DNA from: an uncultured Duodenibacillus sp.
GTDB lineage: Bacteria > Pseudomonadota > Gammaproteobacteria > Burkholderiales > Burkholderiaceae_F
Reading direction: 5' to 3'
Length of the DNA stretch: 64,000 nt
Assembly (NCBI GenBank): GCA_944390745.1
Contig: CALXQK010000008.1
Span: 1-64,000, forward strand
The notes below the pieces were generated by a model. That model did not search any database and had not been told where the DNA came from. It was given only the letters and a program-made list of their open reading frames with translations. The position numbers and the translations under genes were made by a program. Shown here piece by piece: positions 20,682 to 29,645 of this stretch. The number at the start of each line of letters is the position of its first letter. Positions within the stretch are counted from its first letter, which is position 1.

Positions 20682-20810
20682 GTGTGTGCTTTCTCCCTTC
20701 GTTTGGATCGTAAGACGGGTCTGGGGCCGCGCCGCGCGCAGCCTTCAAACTCCCTGATTGTAAGCGTTTTGCGGGCGCCCTTGGGAAGAATGCGCCCCTG
20801 CCGCGGGCCT

Positions 20811-21203
20811 TCAGGCGGCCAGAACGCTCCAGAGCAGCGTCGCCCAGCTCGCCCCCGAGGAGGCAAGCGCAATCATCACCGCGCAGCTTCCCGCATCCTT
20901 GGCGTACTTTGAAAGCGGGTGGATCTCAAGCCCGATGCGGTCGATGGCGGCCTCAATGCCGGAATTGAGAAGTTCGGTGATGAGCACTCCGGCCATGGAC
21001 AGAAAGGTCAGAAGCCTGAGCGCGGCGTCGGCCTCAATGAATGGGAGCGCAGCCGAGAGCACGACCGTGAGAACGCACTCCTGCCGGAAGGCGTCCTCAT
21101 TTTTAAAGGCCGCGCGAAAGCCGTCGGCTGAGTAGCGCGCTGCGTTGATGAGGCGCTTGATGCCGCGCTTTCCCTTGAGTTGGCTTGCGTCGTTGGTCGT
21201 CAT
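20811..21203 (-). CDS. dgkA: Diacylglycerol kinase
   Basis: The protein has 130 residues from ATG 21203; the longer frame is a GC-rich extension. It is a small trimeric inner-membrane kinase that phosphorylates diacylglycerol to phosphatidate, recycling lipid from membrane glycan synthesis. The catalytic surface includes FRAAFKNEDAFRQE and ITELLNSGIEAAIDRIG, which contains the family's ELxNTAIE-like core (here ELLNSGIEA). Three hydrophobic helices are visible. It lies 129 bp before purC. Confidence 0.9.
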   Translation of the reverse strand: MTTNDASQLKGKRGIKRLINAARYSADGFRAAFKNEDAFRQECVLTVVLSAALPFIEADAALRLLTFLSMAGVLITELLNSGIEAAIDRIGLEIHPLSKYAKDAGSCAVMIALASSGASWATLLWSVLAA

Positions 21204-21379
21204 GGATGATCTCGGCGGGGCATCCGGCTCAAAGCCGGATGCCGGCAAATGAAGGGCCGGTAAGGCCCGGATGAGGGCCTGCGGAAATGGTAGGGCGGAG
21301 GCGAAAAAAAGAGGTGAAAAGGCGCGCCCGGGCAAAAAAAGGTGAAAAAGGGGCCGGCGAAAAGGGAGGCCGCTGCAGG

Positions 21380-21405
21380 AAAAGGCGCCGGGGCGCCCCC
21401 GGCGC
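21380..21405 (-). terminator. Terminator of fba
   Basis: GCGCCGGGG (21385-21393) and CCCCGGCGC (21397-21405) form a perfect 9-bp stem with a three-base loop. On the minus strand it is followed by TTTTCC. It lies 50 bp after the fba stop codon. Confidence 0.7.
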
Positions 21406-21454
21406 TTTCCCTTACTGAGTTCTTCTTGCTGCCGCAGCCCCTGGGGTCAGATCC

Positions 21455-22519
21455 CTAGATCACCTTCTGCGCGAGCTCGCCGCGGGCATAGCGCTCGGCC
21501 ATGACCGTGAGCTGCAGGGGACGAATGCGCGCGCCCTGGCCCTCGCAGCCGAACTCGAGGTAGCGCTGCTTGCAGAGCTCGTAGGCGGCATGACGGGCCT
21601 TCTTGAGGTATTCGCGCGGATCGAACTTGCTCGGATTCTCCACAAGGAAGCGCCGGATGGCGGCCGTCATCGCCAGACGGATGTCGGTGTCGATGTTGAC
21701 CTTGCGCACGCCGTGCTTGATCGCCTCCTGGATTTCGGGCACGGGCACGCCGTAGGTTTCGCGCATGTCGCCGCCGAAGGCGCGGATCTCAGCCAGATAC
21801 TCCTGCGGCACGGAGCTTGAGCCGTGCATCACGAGATGGGTGTTGGGAAGCCGCTCGTGGATTTCCTTGACGCGGGCAATCGAGAGAATGTCGCCCGTGG
21901 GCTTGCGCGTGAACTTGTAGGCGCCGTGGCTCGTGCCGATGGCAATGGCAAGCGCATCAAGCTGCGTGGCGCGAACGAACTCGGCGGCCTGGTCCGGATC
22001 GGTGAGCAGCTGCTCGCGCGTCATGGCGCCCTCGGCGCCGTGGCCGTCCTCCTTGTCGCCCTTCATGGTTTCAAGCGAGCCCAGGCAGCCGAGCTCGCCC
22101 TCGACGGAGACGCCGATGCAGTGGGCGTTCTCCACCACGCGGCGGGTGACCTCGACGTTGTACTCATAGCTCGAGACGGTCTTGCCGTCGCTCATGAGCG
22201 AGCCGTCCATCATCACAGAGGAAAAGCCCATGCGCATGGCGACCTGGCAGACCGCCGGGCTCTGGCCGTGGTCCTGGTGCATGCACACCGGCACCTCGGG
22301 CCAGGTTTCAACGGCCGCCTCGATCATGCGGCGCAGGAAGTTCTCGCCGGCATACTTGCGCGCGCCGGCGCTGGCCTGCATGATGACCGGGGCGCCCACT
22401 TCGGCGGCAGCCGTCATGATGGCCTGCACCTGTTCGATGTTGTTGACGTTGAAGGCGGGAACGCCGTAGCCGTTTTCCGCTGCATGATCAAGCAGCTGGC
22501 GCATGCTGATAAGAGCCAT
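21455..22519 (-). CDS. fba: Class II fructose-bisphosphate aldolase
   Basis: The protein has 354 residues from ATG 22519, preceded by GGAGAAC. It is a zinc-dependent aldolase for glycolysis and gluconeogenesis, of the class II type called 'CalvinCyc' in Proteobacteria. Visible elements are [12 protein letters not shown] (zinc-ligand region), [36 protein letters not shown] and [13 protein letters not shown] (zinc histidines and substrate phosphate loop), and [13 protein letters not shown]. No RuBisCO or other Calvin-cycle genes are nearby, so a glycolytic role is assumed. Confidence 0.95.
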   Translation of the reverse strand: MALISMRQLLDHAAENGYGVPAFNVNNIEQVQAIMTAAAEVGAPVIMQASAGARKYAGENFLRRMIEAAVETWPEVPVCMHQDHGQSPAVCQVAMRMGFSSVMMDGSLMSDGKTVSSYEYNVEVTRRVVENAHCIGVSVEGELGCLGSLETMKGDKEDGHGAEGAMTREQLLTDPDQAAEFVRATQLDALAIAIGTSHGAYKFTRKPTGDILSIARVKEIHERLPNTHLVMHGSSSVPQEYLAEIRAFGGDMRETYGVPVPEIQEAIKHGVRKVNIDTDIRLAMTAAIRRFLVENPSKFDPREYLKKARHAAYELCKQRYLEFGCEGQGARIRPLQLTVMAERYARGELAQKVI

Positions 22520-22907
22520 GTTGTAGTTCTCCGCAGAGCCTGCGGCGGCGAACCGGCGCTTTCTGAGCGGGCGGCGCCCCGGCGGGCTCTGATGCGATGA
22601 AAGGTTGGTTGAGGCAAAGGTTTGAGTTTCTTGAGGGGCAGGCCCCGCGCTGCAGGAATGCGCCCCGGGGCATGCCGGCCGGCAGCAGGCAGCGGGCCTT
22701 TCGAACCGCCCTCTCCCTGACGGGAGAAAGCGCATGAAGGCCCGCCTGAAAGCAGGGCCCTGCCGCCGGTCTCATGTGACGAGCATTGTAGCTTGACAGG
22801 GCCCCGGCACGGACTGAATTTTGTTAATGGTCATGACCGCGGGCTCAAGGGGGATCCCCCCGGGCGGCGGGAGGGGCCCCCTGCAGGTTTTCTGACCGCG
22901 CTGACGG
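22520..22907. other. Intergenic region between the MATE gene and fba
   Basis: The 388 bp carry short GC-rich inverted repeats such as CCCCGGGGCATGCCGGCC, and no gene. The promoter of fba must lie in the right part but no convincing hexamers were found. A plus-strand TTGACA near 22,793 has no gene downstream in that direction. Confidence 0.35.
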
Positions 22908-24398
22908 CTAAAGGGCCTGGGAGTCCGGCGGCAGCGCGCCGGCTGTGCGCGGGCGGTCTTCAAGCGCCCGCGCGCGGGAGACGTAGAGCGCCAGACCCGA
23001 GAGCGTGATGCCCGCGAGAATGAGTCCGACGGTCGTTGCCGCCCAGAAGCCCGCGGCTCCGTAGGGACCGCCGAAGTCGACCGCGCCGAACCCGAGCCAG
23101 TAGCCGCCCCCGAGTCCCACGCACCAAAGCAGCACGCCGTACAGAACCATCGGCAGCACCGTCACGCGATAGCCGCGCAGGGCGAAGTTGCTCACCGACT
23201 GACAGGCGTCGGTGACGTGGTAGATGACGCCGAAGATCAGAAGCGACGCGGCAAGCTTCTGCACGGCCGCATCGGGCGTGTAGAGGCTGACGAGCTCGTT
23301 TCTGAAGATGTAGAGCAAGACGGCGTTCGTGGCCGTGATGACCACCGCGGTCTTGAGCGTGCGCACCGTGATGGTGCGCGCGGCCTGCTTGCATCCGGCC
23401 CCGAGGCACTGCGAGACGAGCACGCACACGGCGATGGCAAGCGACAGCGGCACCTGGTAGAGCGTGGCGGTGATGTTGCCCACGATCTGGTGGGCCGCCA
23501 CGTCGATCGTGCCGATGCGGCTGATGAAGATCGCCATCAGCGTAAAGGAGCTCACCTCAAAGAAGATCGTCAGCCCGATGGGCACCCCGAGCCGCAGCTG
23601 CGCGGCGATGGCCTTGAGCTGCGGCAGGAAGAACCTCACGGGCCGCATCGCATCGTAGGACTTGTCAAGGCGCCAGATGAGATAGTAGGCGGCAAGAGCA
23701 ATCCAGGAGTTGACGCTCATTGCCATGGCCGCGCCGGCGCCTCCCATGGCCGGAAAGCCGAGCCAGCCGTACATGAAGACGAGATTGAGCGGGGCCTTGG
23801 TTGCCAGCAGCGCAAGCGAGATGTACATCGACACCCGCGGGCGGTTGATTGCGGAGTTGAGCGCAATGAAGCAGCGCATGATGACGGCCGCGGGAAGCCC
23901 CCATGCGCTCGCCAGGAAGTACTCGCGCGACATCTGCGCCACGCGCCCCGAGACGCCGCCGAACTCGATCCAGAAGTCGGTCTGCAGGATGAGCACGACG
24001 CCGATGACGGCAAGCACGAGCGCAAGCCACAGCGACTGCGTGAGCTCAAAGCCGATGTCGCGCCAGCGCCTTGCGCCGAAGTGGTGTCCGGCAATGGGGG
24101 ACAGTCCCTGCAGCACGCCGACCAGACCGAAGAGCACCATCACGCTCGTGGCGCCGCCGAGCGCCACCACCGCGAGGTGCTCGGCGCCCAGGCGCCCGGC
24201 CATGATCGTGTCGATGGTCGCCGCGCCCATGATGGCCATGTTGGCGACGAAAAGCGGCGCGGAAAGCTTGAAGAGCGCTCCGAAGCTCACGTCGGGCGCG
24301 GCAAGCCTGTGCGGCTGGACGTCGTGCTCCGGGGCGCCTGAGTCAGGCTTCGGAGTGCCTTGCGGCACGGGACGGTCCTTGGTGTCGAGTTCGCTCAT
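22908..24398 (-). CDS. MATE-family multidrug/cation efflux protein
   Basis: The protein has 496 residues from ATG 24398. It has twelve hydrophobic segments in two similar halves, preceded by a ~40-residue charged N-terminal tail. The first half begins LFKLSAPLFVANMAIMGAATIDTIMAGRLGAEHLAVVALG, the classic NorM opening. The second half repeats the pattern around PIGLTIFFEVSSFTLMAIFISRIGTIDVAAHQI. Members exchange Na+ or H+ for cationic drugs and metabolites at the inner membrane. No regulator is directly adjacent. Confidence 0.88.
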   Translation of the reverse strand: MSELDTKDRPVPQGTPKPDSGAPEHDVQPHRLAAPDVSFGALFKLSAPLFVANMAIMGAATIDTIMAGRLGAEHLAVVALGGATSVMVLFGLVGVLQGLSPIAGHHFGARRWRDIGFELTQSLWLALVLAVIGVVLILQTDFWIEFGGVSGRVAQMSREYFLASAWGLPAAVIMRCFIALNSAINRPRVSMYISLALLATKAPLNLVFMYGWLGFPAMGGAGAAMAMSVNSWIALAAYYLIWRLDKSYDAMRPVRFFLPQLKAIAAQLRLGVPIGLTIFFEVSSFTLMAIFISRIGTIDVAAHQIVGNITATLYQVPLSLAIAVCVLVSQCLGAGCKQAARTITVRTLKTAVVITATNAVLLYIFRNELVSLYTPDAAVQKLAASLLIFGVIYHVTDACQSVSNFALRGYRVTVLPMVLYGVLLWCVGLGGGYWLGFGAVDFGGPYGAAGFWAATTVGLILAGITLSGLALYVSRARALEDRPRTAGALPPDSQAL

Positions 24399-24883
24399 AA
24401 CGAAGGGCTGGTATGTTGCACTTGGGAAGGCGCGCCGCCCCGTGGACGGCGGGCTTTCTCCCGCGCCGTGAAGGCGGCGCATGGTGCGAAAAAGTGCGCC
24501 GCCCGCCTCCCAAAAGGCGCATCAACCCGCAAAACAGAGTGCTGTTTGCGGGTCGTCCGGGGGATAGGCAATTCTCCCTAGATTCTAGTAAATCTCAAGA
24601 GAATTTTGAGGGCTTCGGGCTCCGTCGAAAGACCGATGGGCAGGTCGCCGGGGCAGCGGGCGGCAGGGCGTGGGCAAGGCGCCTTTTCACGCAGCAGGCG
24701 TGCGGTCCGGGGCCCGGGAGCGGCAGAAAAAAATGGGGAGCGCATCAAGGCGCACGGATCCGGGGCCCGGCGCATGCGAAAAGGGCGGCAGTGCGCCGCC
24801 CCCTTAAAACCCCGGCTCGCCGCCGCAGCCCGCAGAGGCTTGACCGCCCCGGGGCCGGCAGAGGCAGTCAGGCGCGCTGGCGC
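24399..24883. other. Intergenic region between MATE gene and fnr, with two stem-loops
   Basis: The 485 bp contain no gene. A hairpin CCCGCAAAACAG/CTGTTTGCGGG (24526-24552) has no T tract. The motif TCCGGGGCCCGG occurs twice (near 24,714 and 24,769). The fnr terminator is described separately. Confidence 0.4.
24779..24801 (-). terminator. Probable terminator of fnr
   Basis: GGGCGGC (24783-24789) and GCCGCCC (24795-24801) form a 7-bp stem. Read on the minus strand it ends in four T. It lies about 80 bp past the fnr stop codon. Confidence 0.5.
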
Positions 24884-25717
24884 CTAGTGCTCGTCGGTTA
24901 AAAGCGCGTCGAGATCCTGGCGGGCATTGAGGATGGGAATCGTCTGGCCGGAAGCGGCGCCCTCGGCCCGCGCGCCGTGGCCGTGCTGATAGGCCTGGCC
25001 GCTGACGATGGCGCGCAGTCCCTCAAAGTCGAGAATCTGCACGTGCTTTTGATTGACGATGATGAGATTGTCATGGGAAAACCGCGACAGAACGCGGCTG
25101 ACCGTTTCAAGCTTCAGGCCCAGGTAGGAGCCGATCTCGGCGCGCGTCATGCGAAGCACGAATTCGCTTCGCGAGTAGCCGCGCTGCTCAAAGCGCTGCG
25201 AGAGATTGAGAATGAAGGCCGCAAGGCGCTCCTCGGCGTGCATGGAGCCCAGAAGCAGCATGACGCCGTTTTGCCGCACGATCTCCATCGAGAGCAGCCG
25301 CTGGAAGTGCAGGCTCATCGCCTGCGTGCTCTGGTTGACCTCGAGCAGCTTCTGATACGGCAGCAGGCACACCTCGGTGTCCTCAAGGGCAATCAGGTCG
25401 CTTGAGTACACCATGCCCGCCAGGCCGTCGAGGCCCACGATGTCGCCCGACATGTGAAAGCTCGTCACCTGCTCGCGCCCGTCGGAACTCATCACCGCGC
25501 TCTTTAGAAATCCCAGACGGATGGCGTAGAGCGCTTCAAACTTGTCTCCGGCCCGGTAGAGAGCCTCGCCGCGCTTGATGCGCTTGCGGGTGCTTACGAG
25601 TTCCTCGAGCTGTTCGATCTCCTTGAGGCTCAGGCCGAGCGGAAGGCACAGTTCGCGCAGATTGCAGTTCGAGCAGGACGTCCTCAGGGTTGCCGCATTG
25701 ATGTTGGGGGTGCTCAT
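24884..25717 (-). CDS. fnr: FNR-type oxygen-sensing transcription regulator
   Basis: The protein has 277 residues, about 25 longer than E. coli FNR because of a C-terminal tail after the DNA-binding domain. The N-terminal cysteines C15, C18 and C24, plus C117, match the four [4Fe-4S] ligands of FNR. The cyclic-nucleotide-binding-type fold follows. The recognition helix LGLKLETVSRVLSRF has the FNR-specific E204, S207 and R208, which read TTGAT half sites. A perfect TTGAT-N4-ATCAA lies about 200 bp upstream, next to hemN. It is expected to activate anaerobic genes when oxygen is low. The fit to FNR rather than CRP is strong. Confidence 0.92.
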   Translation of the reverse strand: MSTPNINAATLRTSCSNCNLRELCLPLGLSLKEIEQLEELVSTRKRIKRGEALYRAGDKFEALYAIRLGFLKSAVMSSDGREQVTSFHMSGDIVGLDGLAGMVYSSDLIALEDTEVCLLPYQKLLEVNQSTQAMSLHFQRLLSMEIVRQNGVMLLLGSMHAEERLAAFILNLSQRFEQRGYSRSEFVLRMTRAEIGSYLGLKLETVSRVLSRFSHDNLIIVNQKHVQILDFEGLRAIVSGQAYQHGHGARAEGAASGQTIPILNARQDLDALLTDEH

Positions 25718-25914
25718 GCTTTTGATGGTCGACGAAATGCGATGAAAAGACCGGGTTGGAACGCAGTCGCGCAGGGCAGCCGGGCCGGGGGTCGGACAGT
25801 GCCGGATTGTCGTTTTAGTAATGATGAAATAATCTAGTCCGACTACACTAGCGCGACAGCTTTGCAGTTCCAGCCTCGGACGCCGAAGCGGCGTCGGGAA
25901 GGTGAAAATTCCAA

Positions 25915-25928
25915 TTGATCAGGATCAA
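25915..25928. promoter_or_regulatory. Perfect FNR box in the fnr-hemN intergenic region
   Basis: TTGATCAGGATCAA matches the FNR consensus TTGAT-N4-ATCAA at every specified base. Its centre is 25,921.5. For a class II promoter the start site would be near 25,963, where CATATC (25951-25956) sits at the -10 position. The hemN start codon is at 26,010. It is about 200 bp from the divergent fnr gene and could also mediate autoregulation. Confidence 0.8.
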
Positions 25929-26009
25929 GGTTTTCTCAGATTGAGGAAATCATATCAGCTGGTTTGCTTTTTGTCATAGAAGTTCCTTGCTCTTTATGGG
26001 GTGTTTTTC

Positions 26010-27410
26010 ATGCTTAATCCGGCCACGAGCGGCGTCGAGCTTCCGGACGACGCGCTTTTGAAGAAGTTTGACGTACCGGCTCCGCGCTACACGTCCTACC
26101 CGACCGCCGACCGCTTTCATGCGGGCTTTTCCGCGGCCGACTACGAGGCTGCGCTTGCCGGCCGCGGTTCGGCTGCAAAGAAGGCGGGGCTGTCGCTGTA
26201 CTGCCATATTCCCTTCTGCAATGACGTCTGCTACTACTGCGGCTGCAACAAGGTGGTCACGCGCGACCATGCCCGCTCGGCCGAGTACATGAAGGTGCTT
26301 CTGCAGGAGGCCGACCTTGTGGGCGAAAAGCTCACCGGCACCCGCACCCTCGAGCAGCTGCACTGGGGCGGCGGCACGCCCACGTTTCTCAACGACGACG
26401 AGATTCTCTTTCTGATGCAGGAGATCCAAAGGCGCTTTCCCTTTGAGACCGACGGCGAGTTCTCCATTGAGGTCGATCCCCGCAGCTGCCCGCCCTCGAA
26501 GGTGAAGACCCTCAAGAAGGCGGGCTTCAACCGCATGAGTCTCGGCGTGCAGGACTTCAATCCCGAGGTGCAGAAGGCCGTCAACCGCGTGCAGCCCGTT
26601 GAGCTGACGCGCTCGGTGCTTGAGGCCGCGCGCGAGGAGGGCTTTCACTCAATCAACATGGACCTCATCTACGGGCTTCCCAAGCAGACCCGCGAGTCCT
26701 TCAGGCGCACGATCGAGCAGGTCATTGAGCTTTCCCCGGACCGCATCGCGCTTTATCACTACGCGCACCTGCCCAACATCTTCAAGCCCCAGCGCATGAT
26801 CCTGCCCGCGGATCTTCCCGGAGCCGGCGAGCGCGTCAACATCATGTTCGACGCCATCCGCACGCTCACCGCCAGCGGCTACTGCTACATCGGCATGGAT
26901 CACTTCGCCAAGGTCGACGACGAGCTTTCCATCGCGCAGCGCAACGGCACGATCCAGCGCAACTTCCAGGGCTACTCCACGCGCGCCGAGTGCGACATGG
27001 TGGCTCTCGGCGCAAGCTCGATTTCGTTTGTCGACGGCAATTACGCCTGCAATCCGCGCCAGATTGAGCCCTACTACGAGGCCATCCGCGCCGGGCGGCT
27101 CGCCACCAACCGCGGCTTCAAGCTCTCGGACGACGACAAGCTGCGCCGCGCGGTGATCATGACCATCATGTGCCGCTTTGAGCTCGTCAAGAGCGAGATT
27201 GAAAGGGAGTTCGGCATTTGCTTTGACGAGACCTTTGCGCATGAGCTCAAGAAGCTTCAGGCCTACGCGCGGCACGAGCTTGTGGAGCTCACGCCCGAGA
27301 AAATCACCGTCAGCGCCAAGGGCAAGATCTTCGTGCGCGCCGTGGCCATGCAGTTTGACCGCTACCTGCGCGAGTCCGACCGCGCGGGCGGGTATTCGAA
27401 GATCGCCTGA
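26010..27410 (+). CDS. hemN: Oxygen-independent coproporphyrinogen III dehydrogenase
   Basis: The protein has 466 residues from ATG 26010; a GTG at 26001 is possible. It is a radical SAM enzyme that decarboxylates coproporphyrinogen III to protoporphyrinogen IX in anaerobic haem synthesis. FCNDVCYYCGC supplies C70, C74 and C77 for the cluster and C79 as in E. coli HemN. HWGGGTPTFLN, SIEVDPR and GFNRMSLGVQDF are conserved SAM- and substrate-binding parts. The HemN C-terminal domain is present (YSTRAECDMVALGASSIS). A perfect FNR box lies 82 bp upstream. Confidence 0.95.
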   Translation: MLNPATSGVELPDDALLKKFDVPAPRYTSYPTADRFHAGFSAADYEAALAGRGSAAKKAGLSLYCHIPFCNDVCYYCGCNKVVTRDHARSAEYMKVLLQEADLVGEKLTGTRTLEQLHWGGGTPTFLNDDEILFLMQEIQRRFPFETDGEFSIEVDPRSCPPSKVKTLKKAGFNRMSLGVQDFNPEVQKAVNRVQPVELTRSVLEAAREEGFHSINMDLIYGLPKQTRESFRRTIEQVIELSPDRIALYHYAHLPNIFKPQRMILPADLPGAGERVNIMFDAIRTLTASGYCYIGMDHFAKVDDELSIAQRNGTIQRNFQGYSTRAECDMVALGASSISFVDGNYACNPRQIEPYYEAIRAGRLATNRGFKLSDDDKLRRAVIMTIMCRFELVKSEIEREFGICFDETFAHELKKLQAYARHELVELTPEKITVSAKGKIFVRAVAMQFDRYLRESDRAGGYSKIA

Positions 27411-27448
27411 CGCGCTGACAGGCGCCGCGGGCGCCGCCCCTTGCGCGG

Positions 27449-27489
27449 GCCGTCTCCCTCTGAAGCTCGGGGGAGGCGGCTTTTTTTTT
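27449..27489 (+). terminator. Terminator of hemN
   Basis: GCCGTCTCCC (27449-27458) pairs with GGGAGGCGGC (27471-27480), ten pairs with one G-T, followed by nine T residues. Confidence 0.88.
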
Positions 27490-27590
27490 CACGCCTTGCG
27501 GCAGGCGACGCAGCAAGGACCCTTTCGAGCGCAAGCCGCCGCAACCGGCGCGCGCAGCGCCTAGGGATTTGCCGCATCCGGCGCGAGGGC

Positions 27591-27604
27591 TTGATCTGCG
27601 TCAC
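27591..27604. promoter_or_regulatory. FNR-like half-matching site upstream of the flavoprotein reductase gene
   Basis: TTGATCTGCGTCAC matches eight of ten specified FNR consensus bases, with a perfect left half. It lies about 105 bp before the reductase start codon. Just after it, GTACGTACGTAC (27606-27617) is a 12-bp palindrome that might be a separate operator, for example for the downstream response regulator. Neither assignment is proven. Confidence 0.35.
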
Positions 27605-27707
27605 GGTACGTACGTACACGCTGCGTTCAAGCTCATTCATAGTTCAAAAGGGGGAGTTCTCCTGGAGGATCCCCGTGCACTCTCGGCTGATGCCAAAGGA
27701 AGAAGCT

Positions 27708-29201
27708 ATGACAGAACTATCGCGTCGATCGATGATCAAATCCGGTTTTGCCGCGGCTGTCGCCGCAACCGCTGCCGTGGGGACCGCAGCCCAGGCAGCG
27801 CCCGCAAAGGGCGACGTGCGCGTCTACGACGTTGTGGTGATCGGCTGCGGCTGTGCGGGCATGGCTGCGGCCATCGAGGCCAAGCGCAGCGGCTACAAGG
27901 TCTGCATTCTTGACAAGATGCCGCGCCCGGCCGGCAACACGATCTATTCGGGCGGCATCATCAACGCCTCCGGGACCTACGTTCAAAAGCGTGACGGGGC
28001 CAAGGATTCGCTTGAGGCCTTCTACAACGACATGATGAAGGTCTCCCTCGGCCGCGGCGACAAGGAGCTCACGAAGATGTACGTTGAGAAGTCGGCTGAC
28101 GCCGTGCAGTGGCTCACCGACGTCTGCGGCGTGCAGTTCCGCAAGCTTGAAAACGAGGTCTGGCCGATGCTGCAGCGCGGCCACGTCGTGGAGGGCCCCC
28201 TCAAGCCCGCCGGAGCCCAGCTCTCCAAGCAGATGCTCGATACGGCCAAGAAGCTCGGCGTCGACATCTTCTTCAACATGAAGGTCATTGAGCTCACGCA
28301 CGACGAGGTGCTGCGCTGCACCGGCGTCAAGGCCGTGGAAAAGGGCAGCAGGCTCGTCACCTTTGAGGCAAAGGGCGGCGTGGTGATCGCCACCGGCGGC
28401 TTTCATGCCAACAAGGAGATGGTGGTGCGCTACATGGGCGGCGGCGTGGACTGGATGCCGCTGCGCGGCTCGACCATCATCACGGGCGAAAACATTTCGC
28501 TCACGATGCCCTTCAATCCCATGTACGTCAACATGGACCAGTTCCACGGCGGCCCGATCCACGGCCCGACCCGCGCCAACCCGTCGATCATGGTGAACTA
28601 CGGCATTCTCGTCAAGAAGGACGGCACGCGCTTCATCGACGAGGTCGAAACCTACGTCTACATCGCCAAGGCAATGCCCAAGATCATCCCGTCGAACCAG
28701 GCCTTCATCATCATTGACGACCAGGTGACGGGCATCTCGACCATCGACGACCGCATCAAGCGCTATGAGAAGGCGCACGCCGAGTACTTCAAGGCCGACT
28801 CCATCAAGGAGCTCGCCGAGAAGGCGGGCATCCCGGCCGACACCCTCGTGAAGGTCGTCGACGAGTACAACAAGGCGGTCAAGGCCGGCAAGGCCGCGAC
28901 CCTGACGCCGCCCAACACGCTCGAGAAGCCGCGCCTGCTCGAGAAGCCGCCGTTCTATGCGTTCCCCTTCATGGGCGGCATGACGGCCACCTTCGGCGGA
29001 CCGAAGATCAACACCAGGGCCGAGGTGCTCAACACCGAGGGCCGTCCGATCCCCGGTCTGTATGCGGCGGGCAACGCCATCGGCGGACTCCTGTACTCGG
29101 ACTACATCGGCGGCTCGCAGCTTTGCGCCGCAGTGATCTGGGGTCGCGTGGCGGGCGTCCAGGCCGGTGAACGCGCCAAGAGGGGCGCGAAGGCCGCCTA
29201 A
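27708..29201 (+). CDS. Tat-exported FAD-dependent reductase, fumarate-reductase-like flavoprotein subunit
   Basis: The protein has 497 residues from ATG 27708, preceded by AAAGGAAG. The N-terminus has a Tat signal with SRRSMIK (R6, R7) and cleavage probably after AQA, so it is periplasmic. The FAD-binding GCGCAG (46-51) and the GIINASGTY and ATGGFHANKEM segments match the FrdA/flavocytochrome c family. By eye, the C-terminal positions where fumarate reductases have the substrate histidine and arginine read GGMTATFGG (423-431) and YSDYIGG (463-469). The clear histidine and arginine are missing, so the substrate is probably not fumarate. The tetraheme cytochrome next door is the likely electron donor. 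Confidence 0.82.
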   Translation: MTELSRRSMIKSGFAAAVAATAAVGTAAQAAPAKGDVRVYDVVVIGCGCAGMAAAIEAKRSGYKVCILDKMPRPAGNTIYSGGIINASGTYVQKRDGAKDSLEAFYNDMMKVSLGRGDKELTKMYVEKSADAVQWLTDVCGVQFRKLENEVWPMLQRGHVVEGPLKPAGAQLSKQMLDTAKKLGVDIFFNMKVIELTHDEVLRCTGVKAVEKGSRLVTFEAKGGVVIATGGFHANKEMVVRYMGGGVDWMPLRGSTIITGENISLTMPFNPMYVNMDQFHGGPIHGPTRANPSIMVNYGILVKKDGTRFIDEVETYVYIAKAMPKIIPSNQAFIIIDDQVTGISTIDDRIKRYEKAHAEYFKADSIKELAEKAGIPADTLVKVVDEYNKAVKAGKAATLTPPNTLEKPRLLEKPPFYAFPFMGGMTATFGGPKINTRAEVLNTEGRPIPGLYAAGNAIGGLLYSDYIGGSQLCAAVIWGRVAGVQAGERAKRGAKAA

Positions 29202-29291
29202 CCGTCGTTTTTCTCTCCTCTGTACGCAGGAACTGCACGGGTCCGAAGGCGGCGCAAGCCGCCCCCGGGCTCGTGCAATTGAGTCTGAACC

Positions 29292-29639
29292 ATGCCCAAA
29301 GCGCTTCTTTTTACCGCAGTTCTCCTTTCAACCCTCGTCATGAGCGCGGCAGGCTCGGCCGCAACGCTTGCCGAAACGCACGCCGCCCGGGGCGTGGCCT
29401 GCTCGGGCTGCCACGAGGAAAACCCGCCGGCCAGGCCTGTTGAAACCGCCCGCTGCCAGAGCTGCCACGGCGACTACCAGAAGCTTGCCGAGCGCACCAG
29501 GAACATGCAGCCCACCAACGTTCACGCCAATCACCTCGGCGACCTTGACTGCTCGGAGTGCCATCAGGGCCATCAGCCCGAGAAGCTCGTCTGCAGCGAG
29601 TGCCACCAGTTCAAGTTCACCATGCCCAAGTCCCGGTAG
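29292..29639 (+). CDS. Periplasmic tetraheme cytochrome c
   Basis: The protein has 115 residues with a Sec signal peptide (MPKALLFTAVLLSTLVMSAAGSA). Four CXXCH motifs bind c-type hemes: CSGCH (37-41), CQSCH (55-59), CSECH (87-91) and CSECH (101-105). Size and heme spacing match the N-terminal cytochrome domain of Shewanella flavocytochrome c3. Here that domain is a separate protein encoded 90 bp after the flavoprotein subunit. It should pass electrons from a quinol dehydrogenase, not found in this window, to the reductase. Confidence 0.88.
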   Translation: MPKALLFTAVLLSTLVMSAAGSAATLAETHAARGVACSGCHEENPPARPVETARCQSCHGDYQKLAERTRNMQPTNVHANHLGDLDCSECHQGHQPEKLVCSECHQFKFTMPKSR

Positions 29640-29645
29640 CCGCGC

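Noticed and set aside
22793..22825. TTGACA on the plus strand between the MATE gene and fba
   Set aside because: No -10 element at suitable spacing and no plus-strand gene downstream.
25880..25896. GACGCCG-AAG-CGGCGTC hairpin near the FNR box
   Set aside because: Perfect but short, without a T tract, in GC-rich sequence. No clear role could be argued.
27606..27617. GTACGTACGTAC as a tandem repeat array
   Set aside because: Only three units of a four-base repeat; more simply a 12-bp palindrome. Mentioned only as a possible operator.
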